Of a DNA stretch of 50,711 nt, positions 8,031-16,279 are shown in pieces; position 1 is the stretch's first letter, and every line of letters starts with the position of its first letter. The notes under the pieces were generated by a model. It worked only from the letters and a program-made list of their open reading frames with translations, did no database searches and was not told where the DNA came from. Location of the stretch: positions 1 through 50,711 of the forward strand of contig NZ_BCVZ01000025.1 of assembly GCF_001592005.1 (NCBI RefSeq), in the 5' to 3' direction. A program made the translations under genes and the position numbers. Source of the DNA: Bacillus sonorensis NBRC 101234 = KCTC 13918. GTDB lineage: Bacteria > Bacillota > Bacilli > Bacillales > Bacillaceae.

Positions 8031-8966
8031 TCAAGTTTCATATACGTTAACAATTTGCTTTGCCAAGTCTTTTACTTTTTCACGAATGTGAGGAGGATGG
8101 AGAATTTCGATGCGGGTTCCAAATTGCAGCAAAAACCCATACAGCCAGTCATCTTCAGGATACGATACGGAAGCGGTGCATCTGCCGTTTTCATATGTAA
8201 GCGCCTCAACACCGAAACATTCCCTTGCCATAGATTCCCCGGACGGGTTCACAAGAAGTGTGATGTCCGTCATATTGTCGGGCCGATGCCATGTTTTCTC
8301 CCAGGGCAGATCACCGAGATGGACTTCCCTTCTCTGATATGTGTCAGGGAGAGCGCTGACATCTTTCATTCGGAGCAGCTTAAAAAAACGGAACGCTTGT
8401 TTTTCATGACTGAAGGCGTAGAGATACCAGTTCCGCGCCTTTAAAACAAGGGTGTGGGGTTCGACAAGCCGTTTTCCCGTCCGTCCTTCCCTGTTTACAT
8501 ATGTAAAGGACACGAGGTTTGCACTGTCGATCGCTTGATGCAGCAGCTGCATCTTCTCCTTTAATGCGCTGCTTTCTCCCCAGGACGAAATATCGAAAAA
8601 CCATTTTTCCGTTTTTTGACGAAACTGGGACATTTCTTCTTTCGGGACGAGAAGGCGGATTTTTTCCAAAGCGGTCCCATGATGAAATGATGTGTAGGTT
8701 GATGAGACGCTTTCGAGCGCAGTAGAGATTGCGGCCAGCTCATCAGCTGAAAGCAGCTTGTTTTCCAGGCGGAACCGCTCCATTATGCTGATCCCGCCTC
8801 CGGCTCCCTGTGACGTGACGATTGGGATGCCGGCCTGATTGATCGTTTCGATATCGCGGTAAATCGTTCTGACTGAAACCTCGAACATGTCGGCAAGCTC
8901 CTTCGCCTGTACTTGCCGTTTGCCGACCAGCAAAACGACAATCGCCAGCAGGCGGTCAATTTTCAT
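8031..8966 (-). CDS. yobV: YobV, HTH-WYL transcriptional regulator
   Basis: The 311-residue regulator has a DeoR-like winged helix at residues 1-60 (MKIDRLLAIVVLLV, LADMFEVSVRTIYRDIETIN) and a WYL domain at about residues 140-220 (ANLVSFTYVNREG ... RNWYLYAFSHEKQAFRFFKLLRM). A C-terminal WCX-like extension follows. WYL domains sense nucleic-acid or small-molecule ligands. B. subtilis YobV is 313 residues and stands beside yobU, as here. The ATG at 8966 has GGAGGGTG upstream. It probably regulates the yobU/zinc-ribbon unit downstream (inference). Confidence 0.9.
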   Translation of the reverse strand: MKIDRLLAIVVLLVGKRQVQAKELADMFEVSVRTIYRDIETINQAGIPIVTSQGAGGGISIMERFRLENKLLSADELAAISTALESVSSTYTSFHHGTALEKIRLLVPKEEMSQFRQKTEKWFFDISSWGESSALKEKMQLLHQAIDSANLVSFTYVNREGRTGKRLVEPHTLVLKARNWYLYAFSHEKQAFRFFKLLRMKDVSALPDTYQRREVHLGDLPWEKTWHRPDNMTDITLLVNPSGESMARECFGVEALTYENGRCTASVSYPEDDWLYGFLLQFGTRIEILHPPHIREKVKDLAKQIVNVYET

Positions 8967-9058
8967 TACACACCCTCCTTTCGCCTCTACAGCCTTTCTC
9001 TTGTTCTTCTACTATAGCACAGAAAGATTTTAGCATAAAATAACAAAAACAAGATCTC

Positions 9059-9087
9059 TTGACCCATTTTCGCCCTAAAATTATATT
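9059..9087 (+). promoter_or_regulatory. Sigma-A promoter for the membrane protein gene
   Basis: -35 TTGACC (9059-9064), 17-bp spacer, -10 TATATT (9082-9087). The predicted start near 9094 leaves a short leader before the AAAGGAGG site at 9129-9136. Confidence 0.7.
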
Positions 9088-9144
9088 TCCGGGTACGATT
9101 GATCGAGATTGGACATATACTCGGTTTGAAAGGAGGTTAACAAC

Positions 9145-9657
9145 ATCGCAGTTTACTTCGCGCAGTTTTTCGTCATCTGTCTGATCGTTTATATCAGGGT
9201 GAAACGCTCCATCGGTTTTCAGCCGCTAAACAAGGCGCGCATGGTATTCAGGATGGTTCTTTTTTCGGGGATTTTCATGACGCTTCTGACGATGAGCTCC
9301 CTTCATCCTCTATCATACCTGTACGATCTGATCGGGATTCTGCTTGGGCTGATGCTGACGATATATGCGTTAAAGCATGTATCTATCGAAAACCGTGGGG
9401 GGATCATCTATTTTCGCACCCATATGTGGGTTGAGCTGATCGTACTCTGCATATTTTTATACCGGTTCCTTTCGCGTCTTATCGAAATCAACGGCCTTGA
9501 GACGGCTTTGCTAAACGGCGGTTCAGCCGCTTACGGAACGTTTTTGGCGCAAGATCCGGCAACGATGATTGGCTTTTTTGTTCTTGCCGTTTATTATGTC
9601 GGCTTTTCTTTTTTTGTTTTGAAAAAAGGCAAAATTGCAGAAAACCGCTCACTATAA
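9145..9657 (+). CDS. Multi-helix membrane protein, apparent ATC start
   Basis: The protein has five likely membrane helices and no domain I recognise with confidence; the shape is that of CcdC-like (DUF1453) proteins. The usual start would be GTG 9199, which lacks a ribosome site. A strong AAAGGAGG (9129-9136) instead lies 8 nt before the in-frame ATC at 9145. From there the reading frame supplies a further hydrophobic helix (AVYFAQFFVICLIVYI) before KRSIGFQ. No ATG, GTG or TTG occurs between the upstream stop TGA 9127 and GTG 9199. With the ATC start the product has 170 residues. A terminator follows immediately. Confidence 0.7.
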   Translation: MAVYFAQFFVICLIVYIRVKRSIGFQPLNKARMVFRMVLFSGIFMTLLTMSSLHPLSYLYDLIGILLGLMLTIYALKHVSIENRGGIIYFRTHMWVELIVLCIFLYRFLSRLIEINGLETALLNGGSAAYGTFLAQDPATMIGFFVLAVYYVGFSFFVLKKGKIAENRSL

Positions 9658-9689
9658 AAGGCAAACTCAGGAGCTTGAGTTTGCCTTTT
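9656..9689. terminator. Bidirectional terminator
   Basis: Perfect 14-bp inverted repeat AAAAGGCAAACTCA / TGAGTTTGCCTTTT with loop GGAGCT. It lies between two convergent genes (membrane protein and czrA), with T-runs on both strands. Confidence 0.92.
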
Positions 9690-9695
9690 AGCCTA

Positions 9696-10028
9696 TCAGT
9701 CATGCTGTGTATGATCGATCATTTGCTGAAGGACATCCAGCACATGCTGATCCTCCGGGGAATAAAAAATGGAGGTTCCTGACCTTCTTGATTTGACAAG
9801 GCGCAGATTTTTTAAAAATCTGAGCTGGTGGGATACGGTCGACTGCAAAAGTCTCAGCTTTTCTGCAATTTCATTAACCGAATGTTCCCCCTGTGACAGC
9901 AAATGAAGGATTTTGATCCTCGTTGGATCTGAGAGCGCTTTAAACGTCTGTGAGACGAGAAACAACGTTTCTTCATCTAATTCAAGCCGACTTTGTTCTT
10001 CTGGTATTTCTTGATTTTGCTCGTTCAT
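9696..10028 (-). CDS. czrA: CzrA, ArsR-family Zn/Co/Ni-sensing repressor
   Basis: CzrA represses metal efflux genes (cadA, czcD in B. subtilis) until zinc, cobalt or nickel binds. The ArsR winged helix spans residues 25-90 ([35 protein letters not shown]). The C-terminal alpha-5 metal site is present: the Asp and His of EDQHV and the two His of DHTQHD. The alpha-3N site is absent. ATG 10049 gives an 8-codon longer frame, but the AAAGGTG site favours ATG 10028 (110 residues; B. subtilis CzrA 107). No metal exporter is adjacent, so its targets lie elsewhere. Confidence 0.9.
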   Translation of the reverse strand: MNEQNQEIPEEQSRLELDEETLFLVSQTFKALSDPTRIKILHLLSQGEHSVNEIAEKLRLLQSTVSHQLRFLKNLRLVKSRRSGTSIFYSPEDQHVLDVLQQMIDHTQHD

Positions 10029-10119
10029 GTTTTCACCTTTTCCGTACATCGTTTTCCCTCATTTATCATATACCAAAACAGAGCGGATTGAAAAGTTTTC
10101 CGAGCGGAGGTTTGTCAGC

Positions 10120-10944
10120 CTATGTGGTAAACAGCGTCCCTTGTATAGCTTGAATATACCTGTCTGCTGACAGCTGAACGCGCTCCCCGGCATGATTCTT
10201 AACGACGCGGCGGAAAGCGTTGTACAGCCTGTTAAACGAAACATCCTTTATTTGATCAGCCATTTGTTTGACCTTCTCCCCCGGAAGAGGAATCAAGTTT
10301 GGATAACTGTACATAAAGCTGACCCAGTCTTGGTCTTGAACGACTTGAATAATATCGCCTGTGAGCAAAATCCCCTTGCCTTCGTTTCCATTTTTCCAAT
10401 GGCAAACGGCTCCTCCTTTAAAATGACCGCCCAACCGGTGCAATGTCAGCCCGGCGGATATCTCGACTGATTCCCCCGACCAATAAATGATCCGTCCGCT
10501 CGGTCTTTGCACCCATTCTCTATCATCTTCATGAATATAGATCGGCGCATCAAAGGCTTCGGCCCATTCTGCCTGTGTGGAATAATAATGCGGATGGGAT
10601 AATGCAATCGCCTGAATTCCCCCGATCTGTTTGATGTTGTCGATCGTCTCTTGATCTAAATATGTAATGCAGTCCCACAGTAAGTTAAAGCCCGGCTCTT
10701 GAACCAAATAAGCAGTTTGGCCGATGCCAAATCCCGGTGTTGTCGTCAGACTGTGTAAACGCTTCTCCTCATACCGGACGTCGTTTTTGTACTGACCGCT
10801 TTTCTGCAAGTCTTCAAGTGTTGTCCATGCTTGGCCTTTTGGATTGACATATTGTCTTTCTTCATTGCATATGCGGCATTCTGTCGGTGGTGCCGGACTT
10901 GGCTCATATTGAACCCCGCAAGTCGTGCATATAAAGTTTTTCAT
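10120..10944 (-). CDS. MBL-fold protein with N-terminal zinc knuckle
   Basis: The 274-residue protein begins with a rubredoxin-like four-cysteine site, CTTC (about residues 5-8) and CRIC (23-26), then linker and metallo-beta-lactamase fold. The first metal motif is degenerate: SHPHYYSTQAEW in place of HxHxDH; the later HLGGHF and LLTGDIIQ are present. Function is unknown; the degenerate site may bind one metal. The ATG at 10944 follows AAAGGGGGAG. It lies upstream of czrA on the same strand but 90 bp away, so co-transcription is possible, not shown. Confidence 0.8.
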   Translation of the reverse strand: MKNFICTTCGVQYEPSPAPPTECRICNEERQYVNPKGQAWTTLEDLQKSGQYKNDVRYEEKRLHSLTTTPGFGIGQTAYLVQEPGFNLLWDCITYLDQETIDNIKQIGGIQAIALSHPHYYSTQAEWAEAFDAPIYIHEDDREWVQRPSGRIIYWSGESVEISAGLTLHRLGGHFKGGAVCHWKNGNEGKGILLTGDIIQVVQDQDWVSFMYSYPNLIPLPGEKVKQMADQIKDVSFNRLYNAFRRVVKNHAGERVQLSADRYIQAIQGTLFTT

Positions 10945-11019
10945 CGTTTCTCCCCCTTTCTTCTCTATATTTTACCATATGATGCCGAACTGTCTCGATG
11001 TATGGCGCCATGAAAAAAA

Positions 11020-11038
11020 GCATCCGGAACTCGGATGC
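11020..11038 (-). terminator. Terminator of the 83-residue protein gene
   Basis: On the - strand GCATCCG-AGTTC-CGGATGC followed by TTTTTTT. The stem overlaps the last bases of the gene's stop codon. Confidence 0.88.
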
Positions 11039-11289
11039 TATATGCTGACGTCCTGATACACATCTTCCAGCTGTGAGAAGGAAATATCTCCTGCCGCACA
11101 ATCCACGGCAGCACTGACGATTTGGTCAAACCCCTCGGCTGAAACGCTGCGCTCCTTTAACCGCCGTTCATACTGTTCAAGTTCTTCCTGCTGCCTTCTT
11201 AAATCCTCCTCTTTTCCCTCATAATCATCGGCATTCATCGTTTCCATATTTCTTTTTACAGCTTCTACATAGCCTTTTAATTCATCCAT
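11038..11289 (-). CDS. Small coiled-coil protein, unrecognised
   Basis: This 83-residue acidic, helical protein has a probable coiled coil at residues 25-50 (EEDLRRQQEELEQYERRLKE), followed by a short domain with one cysteine. No signal peptide or membrane segment is seen. An AGGAGA site lies 11 nt before ATG 11289, and a strong terminator ends the gene, so it is monocistronic. I do not recognise the family. Confidence 0.75.
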   Translation of the reverse strand: MDELKGYVEAVKRNMETMNADDYEGKEEDLRRQQEELEQYERRLKERSVSAEGFDQIVSAAVDCAAGDISFSQLEDVYQDVSI

Positions 11290-11446
11290 AATAAAGATTC
11301 TCCTCGCTTTCCTAAGTCAGTCAAAAGCTTTTGCCAATCCGCTCGTTTTTATACGAAAAAAAGATGTTTCATCCGCTTGCTAGCACACCAAAAAACATTT
11401 AAAATATGTCTTAATTTACAATACACATAAGGAGTTCTATAAGTCA

Positions 11447-12784
11447 TTGAAAAACGAAACTGCGCTTAAACGAAGCCTTACACTTGTCCCGCTCGTTGTC
11501 ATCGGGCTCGCTTATATGGACCCGCTTGTCGTATTTGATTCTTACGGGGTGGTTGCCCAGATGACAAAGGGACATGTTCCGGCGGCATATATGTTCACGG
11601 TCGCCGCCCTACTCTTGACAGCTTTAAGCTACGGCAGCATGGTCAAAGCTTATCCAAAAGCCGGATCGGCTTATACATATGCGTTTGAAAGCATTCATCC
11701 CCGCGCCGGATTTATAGCGGGATGGACGATTATGCTTGATTATCTGTTCCTTCCGATGGTCAACTTCGCGATCGGCAGCGCCTATTTGACAGCAGCGTTT
11801 CCGAAGATTCCTCACAGCTTCTGGGTGATCCTGCTCGCTTTGTCGATTACGTTCGTCAATATCTTGGGGATCAAATTAACGGCAAACATTACGTCCTTGT
11901 TTGTCGCCTTTCAAGTCATCGTTGCTTTGACATTTACGGGGTTTATGATCACAGGACTTGCAAACGGGCTCGGTTCAGGAGAGCTCGTCTCGGCGGCTCC
12001 TTTTTATCAGCCTGATATGGAGCCTTCCCTCATTGTGTCGGGGGCAACGATTTTATGTTTTTCCTTTTTGGGCTTTGACGCGATTTCCACAATGTCTGAA
12101 GAAACGATTCATCCGAAAAGGAACATTCCCCTGGCCATCTTTTTAACGGTTGCCATCGGTGGAGTACTGTTCACTGCTGTATCTTATTTTATGCAGCAAA
12201 TATATCCGAATTATGAAAGCTTTCGGCATGCCGATTCTGCATCGTTGGAAATCGCTTTTTATGCCGGAGGCGCTTTTTTGCGGTCTTTCTTTTTGGCCGG
12301 AACCATGGTCGCGGTTATTTCATCGTCGCTTTCTTCGCATGCGAGCGCTTCAAGGCTTTTGTATGCAATGGGACGCGACAGCTCTTTGCCGAAGCGTTTC
12401 TTTGGGTATGTCCATCCGAGATTGAAAACCCCGGTTTTCAACATCATCTTGATCGGGCTGATTTCGCTGACGGCCATGATCGGAGAGCTGGAGGTCATTT
12501 ATTCGTTTATCAGTTTTGGCGCATTAGTCGGATTTATATTTGTTCATCTGTCTGTCATCGCCCATTACTATATCCGCCGGAGGCAAAAAGGCGTTTTGAA
12601 CACGGTGCGCTATTTGATTCTTCCCTTTTTTGGCGCCGCGTTTTGCGGATGGCTGCTGCTCAGCATCAGCAAAAACGCGCTCATCATAGGAGCCGTTTGG
12701 CTGATTGCCGGATTTTTGTATTTCTGGTTCAGGGTCCGTACCCTGCCGGACACCACGTTTGGATTTGATAGAGATTATCGCTAG
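11447..12784 (+). CDS. APC-family amino acid/polyamine permease
   Basis: This 445-residue inner-membrane transporter has about 12 helices. The APC consensus is visible: LTLVPLVVIGLAYMDP in helix 1, YPKAGSAYTYA in helix 3, FSFLGFDAISTMSEET and HPKRNIPLAI around helix 6. The sequence leans towards the PuuP/putrescine or PLP-type subgroup rather than lysine permeases, so a neutral amino acid or polyamine is plausible; the substrate cannot be read. The start is TTG 11447 with AAGGAG 12 nt upstream, a slightly long spacing. It is divergent from the coiled-coil protein and monocistronic. Confidence 0.85.
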   Translation: MKNETALKRSLTLVPLVVIGLAYMDPLVVFDSYGVVAQMTKGHVPAAYMFTVAALLLTALSYGSMVKAYPKAGSAYTYAFESIHPRAGFIAGWTIMLDYLFLPMVNFAIGSAYLTAAFPKIPHSFWVILLALSITFVNILGIKLTANITSLFVAFQVIVALTFTGFMITGLANGLGSGELVSAAPFYQPDMEPSLIVSGATILCFSFLGFDAISTMSEETIHPKRNIPLAIFLTVAIGGVLFTAVSYFMQQIYPNYESFRHADSASLEIAFYAGGAFLRSFFLAGTMVAVISSSLSSHASASRLLYAMGRDSSLPKRFFGYVHPRLKTPVFNIILIGLISLTAMIGELEVIYSFISFGALVGFIFVHLSVIAHYYIRRRQKGVLNTVRYLILPFFGAAFCGWLLLSISKNALIIGAVWLIAGFLYFWFRVRTLPDTTFGFDRDYR

Positions 12785-12881
12785 AAACGTTGATAATATC
12801 GCTTGGTCTTGGGATCAAGATATGTCATAATAAAAAGGCTGTGTACTGTTTTCGAGTTAGGGCTTTGTAGAGGTGAAACCA

Positions 12882-13532
12882 TTGAAAAGAAAGAAATCAG
12901 GGTGTTTTGCCGGAGCTGGCTGTTTGTGTTTTTTTGTGCTCGTTCCCTTGATCGCGTTCTTGGCCCTCAGCGGTCAGGAGCAGCTGAAATGGCTTCCTCT
13001 CGATACTGAAACCAATATTATGGAGAGATTAACAGATTACAAGCCTCTTGTACAAAAAGAGCTTGAAAAGCAGGGGCTGGGACAATATACCTCACTCTTG
13101 CTGGGAGTGATCTATCAAGAGTCAAAAGGCAGAGGCACTGATCCGATGCAATCGTCAGAATCTATCGGCATGAAAAGAAATCAGATTGATGATCCGGAAA
13201 CCAGTATTAAGCAAGGTATCCGCCATTTTTCGGATATGTACAAAAAGGGCCAGAAAAAAGGCGTCGATTTGGCGACGATCATCCAGAGCTATAACATGGG
13301 GGCAGGCTACATCGATTACGTCTCTAAACATGGCGGAAAACATACTGAGAAACTGGCGAAGGAATTCTCCGAAAAACAAGTGAAAAAAAATCCCGATTTG
13401 TATAACTGCGGAGGAGATAAAAACAACTTCCGCTACCCATATTGCTACGGGGATTATTCTTATTCGGAAAAAGTATTGGAACGAACAAAAAAAGTAGAAG
13501 AAAGAATTGAAGGTTTAACACTTGAACATTAA
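12882..13532 (+). CDS. yocA: YocA-like lytic transglycosylase, membrane-anchored
   Basis: A lytic transglycosylase cleaves the MurNAc-GlcNAc bond of peptidoglycan with formation of 1,6-anhydro ends. The protein has an N-terminal anchor (residues 7-28, FAGAGCLCFFVLVPLIAFLAL) and an SLT domain with catalytic Glu in LLGVIYQESKGRGTDPMQSSES, then IIQSYNMGAGYIDYV. The CwlT-like SLT subtype usually acts on wall during growth or conjugation. The frame opens at GTG 12873, but AGAGGTG fits TTG 12882 (216 residues; B. subtilis YocA about 225). Order czrA ... yocA ... yozB matches B. subtilis. Confidence 0.88.
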   Translation: MKRKKSGCFAGAGCLCFFVLVPLIAFLALSGQEQLKWLPLDTETNIMERLTDYKPLVQKELEKQGLGQYTSLLLGVIYQESKGRGTDPMQSSESIGMKRNQIDDPETSIKQGIRHFSDMYKKGQKKGVDLATIIQSYNMGAGYIDYVSKHGGKHTEKLAKEFSEKQVKKNPDLYNCGGDKNNFRYPYCYGDYSYSEKVLERTKKVEERIEGLTLEH

Positions 13533-13541
13533 AAAAACGGG

Positions 13542-13573
13542 ACCGGGCGCAAGCTGTTTTGTATGCGCCCGGT
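13542..13573 (+). terminator. yocA terminator
   Basis: 10-bp stem ACCGGGCGCA / TGCGCCCGGT with a 12-nt loop, 10 bp after the yocA stop; the tail TCGTTGTTC is only partly T-rich, while AAAAAAA precedes the stem. Confidence 0.75.
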
Positions 13574-13672
13574 TCGTTGTTCATTTCCAGCGAACATAAG
13601 CATCGCCTGCAACATGCATGCCATGCTTTTTAAAGTCCGCAGATGATCAAGAGATTCATCAATCATACCGCA

Positions 13673-14659
13673 TTACGCTAAAAATCCACCCTCTTTTAAC
13701 ATCTCTTTTACTTCTTTCTTTGAGATTAAAAAATCATTCGAACTTAATTTTTTCGTTTGAAGGGGCCCGTAGCCGGCGTAATGTGCATGTAATTCCGGAA
13801 TTTTGATCGAAGGCAGCACGACTGAAAGATCATCCGTAAATGAAACGGCATGCTGGCGCTCATGCGCGGATATCAGCAGTTCATGCAGTTTTTCCCCCGG
13901 TCTGGCCCCGCTTTCAATGATGGACGTATGTTGACTGCCATAAGCCTCGATCAGGACTTCCGCCATATCCAAAATCCTACAGGCCGGCGAGTTCATGATG
14001 AAAATCTCTCCGCCTATTCCTTGAACAGCCGCTTTCAATAAAAGCTGGATCGTTTTTTCCTTTGTTAAAAAGAAGCGGGTCATTCTTTTATCCGTGATGC
14101 TTACCTGGTTCTTCTGCCGGATTTGGTCTTTAAAAAGCTGCAGGACGCTTCCGCTGCTTCCGAGCACATTTCCTCCCCTGACACAAATAAAAGCCGTTTC
14201 AGAATTCAAATGGTTCGCATAAATAATCAGCTTTTCGCCGATCGCTTTCGTCATCCCGTAAAAATTAACAGGATCGGCCGCTTTGTCAGTTGATACATTG
14301 ATCACTTTTTTGACGCCATTTTCAATTGCCGCCTCAATGACATTTTCAGTGCCTGTCACATTGGTTTTTAACGCTTCAAGCGGTTGTTCCTCACAAACCG
14401 GGACATGCTTAAGCGCGGCTAAGTGAAATACATAATCGACCCCTTTAAGCCCCGACGCCAGGGCTTTCCGATCCCGGATATCGCCGATGTAAAACGTTAA
14501 TCTCGGATCTTCAATCTCCCTTCTCATCTGAACTTGTCTCTCTTCATTTCTGGAAAATACAATGATTTTTTTCGGATTTAAAGATAGCAACTGAAGGATG
14601 AGCTCATGGCCCCATGAACCTGTTCCCCCGGTAATGAAAATGACTTTATTTTCAAACAT
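13673..14659 (-). CDS. NDP-sugar 4,6-dehydratase/epimerase, CapD/SpsM-like
   Basis: This 328-residue extended SDR of the polysaccharide biosynthesis (CapD, PseB/FlaA1) family acts on UDP-sugars. Seen: NAD-binding TGGTGSWG (10-17), LAALKHVPVCEEQP (81-94), STDKAADPVNFYGMTK with the active-site YxxxK (about 141-146) and SGARPGEKLHE near residue 255. Length is that of the soluble single-domain type, as in B. subtilis SpsM (spore polysaccharide); orthology to SpsM is a guess. It sits 38 bp after the DUF1796 gene behind a sigma-K-like promoter, which supports a spore-surface sugar role. Confidence 0.85.
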   Translation of the reverse strand: MFENKVIFITGGTGSWGHELILQLLSLNPKKIIVFSRNEERQVQMRREIEDPRLTFYIGDIRDRKALASGLKGVDYVFHLAALKHVPVCEEQPLEALKTNVTGTENVIEAAIENGVKKVINVSTDKAADPVNFYGMTKAIGEKLIIYANHLNSETAFICVRGGNVLGSSGSVLQLFKDQIRQKNQVSITDKRMTRFFLTKEKTIQLLLKAAVQGIGGEIFIMNSPACRILDMAEVLIEAYGSQHTSIIESGARPGEKLHELLISAHERQHAVSFTDDLSVVLPSIKIPELHAHYAGYGPLQTKKLSSNDFLISKKEVKEMLKEGGFLA

Positions 14660-14697
14660 TCTTTTTCCTCCTCAGAACTGGACTGAAAAATAACTGG

Positions 14698-15336
14698 CTA
14701 AACGAGTTTGATCCCTTCAAACAGCGATGTCCACAAGTCATGGTTTGCCTCCCATATTTCTTCACCAGGTAATTCAACAGCGCAAACTTTCTCCAATGGC
14801 CAATGGTTTTCGACAATGCCGGTGACGTTCGTATGCCGTACGAGGAGGACACTAAAGTCATGCTGAACCATTTCTGACAAAATGAGTTCAAGTTCCTTTG
14901 CCTCTTCAAAACTGCCCTCTGTCCTGACAAATAGAATTCGCTTGCCTGTTGACATTTTTTCTAAAAAGCGGTTAATCCTTCTGTTGAACTTCTCTATGAC
15001 TTCAGGATACGTAGCCAGATCATCTAGTGTATTTTTATCCGCATCAAAATCATGAACCGATCCGACATGATAATTATCATCTATCACATAGATAGTAGAT
15101 CCCTCTTTTTTTTCGGCAGTGTTATAGCCTGCTACCCTGAGATTTTTTGCTTCCATAAAGCCTGTAAATCGATTTCGAAGAAGTCGGTTAACGTCTGATA
15201 AAGAATGAGTAGCAAACCAGTCAAGAGGACCTGCAAACGGCCTTAAATCGTGCTTTCTAAGCTGAATCGCCGCCAAACAGAGGTGTCCTAAGCTAAAAAT
15301 AGCATCATAATCCCCTTTAATGTTTTGTAAATTCAT
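14698..15336 (-). CDS. DUF1796 putative papain-like cysteine peptidase
   Basis: The 212-residue protein shows the DUF1796 signature: SLGHLCLAAIQLRKHDLRPF followed by GPLDWF, then a central His-Asp region (VGSVHDFDADKNT) and FVRTEGSFEEAKEL. The family is predicted to have a papain-like fold with the Cys of the first motif as nucleophile; no function is proven. The frame is open from 15387, but AAGGGAG lies 8 nt before ATG 15336. It is the first gene of a two-gene unit with the sugar dehydratase-like protein. Its promoter has a sigma-K/sigma-E look, so expression in the mother cell during sporulation is inferred. Confidence 0.8.
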   Translation of the reverse strand: MNLQNIKGDYDAIFSLGHLCLAAIQLRKHDLRPFAGPLDWFATHSLSDVNRLLRNRFTGFMEAKNLRVAGYNTAEKKEGSTIYVIDDNYHVGSVHDFDADKNTLDDLATYPEVIEKFNRRINRFLEKMSTGKRILFVRTEGSFEEAKELELILSEMVQHDFSVLLVRHTNVTGIVENHWPLEKVCAVELPGEEIWEANHDLWTSLFEGIKLV

Positions 15337-15417
15337 ATTCCCAACTCCCTTTACTTCCCTCCTGTAAATCTGCTCGCCAATAGGCATGTCAAACTTTCAC
15401 ATGCGGATTCTTTTTAG

Positions 15418-15445
15418 TATTGTATGCTTTATGGTAGTGAAAGGT
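15418..15445 (-). promoter_or_regulatory. Sigma-K (or sigma-E) type promoter
   Basis: On the - strand AC (15445-15444), 17 bp, then CATACAATA (15426-15418), which fits the sigma-K form AC-N16/17-CATAnnnTA. CATACAAT is also the sigma-E -10, but no good sigma-E -35 is seen. It lies 82 bp before the DUF1796 start. Confidence 0.6.
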
Positions 15446-15513
15446 AAACGACAGCTACCTACTCTTTTTGGATTTCAATGAGAAAAAGTCTGGAAGCCGG
15501 CAAACATGAAAAA

Positions 15514-15532
15514 GCCTCCGGTTTCCGAAGGC
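15514..15532 (-). terminator. Terminator after the ESLPKV-repeat gene
   Basis: On the - strand GCCTTCGG-AAA-CCGGAGGC (one G-U pair) followed by TTTTT. It separates the glycosyltransferase/repeat-protein unit from the DUF1796 unit. Confidence 0.85.
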
Positions 15533-15550
15533 TAATTAATAGTCAAGTTT

Positions 15551-16279
15551 TTATACATTCCCGCTTTTCTCATGATTTTCCTGAGCGGCTTTAAGGACTT
15601 TTACAGTTTCGGGACTTGGCAGGGTATGATCTTCAGGAAGCGTTTCTCTTAGTGTTTCTACTATATTCCGGTCCATATCTTTAAGGGTATTTGCCGCTTC
15701 AGTAACTTTAGGCAGTGATTCTGTTATTTCTCCCGAATCTTCTCGATCCGTATCAGTAAAAGTGTTTCCTGCTTTAGAAACTTTAGGCAATGATTCTCTC
15801 ATTTCTCCCGAATCTTCCCGATCCAAACGATTAAAAGTGTTTCCTGCTACAGAAACTTTAGGCAATGATTCTGTCATTTCTCCTGAATCTTCTCGATTCA
15901 GAGTGTTTCCCGCCACAGAAACTTTAGGCAATGATTCAATGATCTCTTCTAAAGCTTCCCGATCCATGCCTTGAGCGACTGCTGACATAATGTCATTTAA
16001 GACTTTATTATTATTTTCTAATATCTGATTATTCATATTGTCAAAGATTGAATTTAAGTCTCTGATTAATGGTTTCATGCTATCGTCGACAGATTCGCTT
16101 AATTCTGAAACGGATTCTTCCGTAGAGTCAGATCCCGCTGTATCCTCTGTACCTTCCGATGATTGTTTTGCCCGTTCTTCAGCTAATTGGAAGAGCAGGT
16201 CGAGATACTCCGCCCACCAATCGGCATCTATTTCTTTATTGATTGTATCGAGCAAATGATTGACAATTAGCGTTTTCAT
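15551..16279 (-). CDS. Acidic protein with four ESLPKV repeats
   Basis: I recognise no family. The 242-residue acidic protein has no signal peptide. It has a helical N-terminus with a Trp pair (ADWWAEYLDLLFQLAEERAK), a Ser/Thr/Glu-rich linker (about 38-68), a helical segment with Asn-rich LENNNKVLND, and then four tandem repeats starting at residues 115, 137, 162 and 187, each ESLPKV(S/T)xAxNT plus a variable acidic tail such as REDSGEM. Its ATG overlaps the upstream glycosyltransferase stop by 4 nt, so they are co-translated. It could be a glycosylated coat or matrix protein, or a partner of the transferase (inference). Confidence 0.8.
   Translation of the reverse strand: MKTLIVNHLLDTINKEIDADWWAEYLDLLFQLAEERAKQSSEGTEDTAGSDSTEESVSELSESVDDSMKPLIRDLNSIFDNMNNQILENNNKVLNDIMSAVAQGMDREALEEIIESLPKVSVAGNTLNREDSGEMTESLPKVSVAGNTFNRLDREDSGEMRESLPKVSKAGNTFTDTDREDSGEITESLPKVTEAANTLKDMDRNIVETLRETLPEDHTLPSPETVKVLKAAQENHEKSGNV
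15660..15937 (-). repeat. Coding tandem repeat, four units of 66-75 bp
   Basis: The units encode ESLPKVSVAGNTLNREDSGEM-type peptides with periods of 22, 25 and 25 residues. Units 1-3 are near-identical at DNA level (the frame of CTTTAGGCAATGATTCT recurs), and unit 4 has drifted, so the array can still expand or contract by recombination. Confidence 0.85.
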
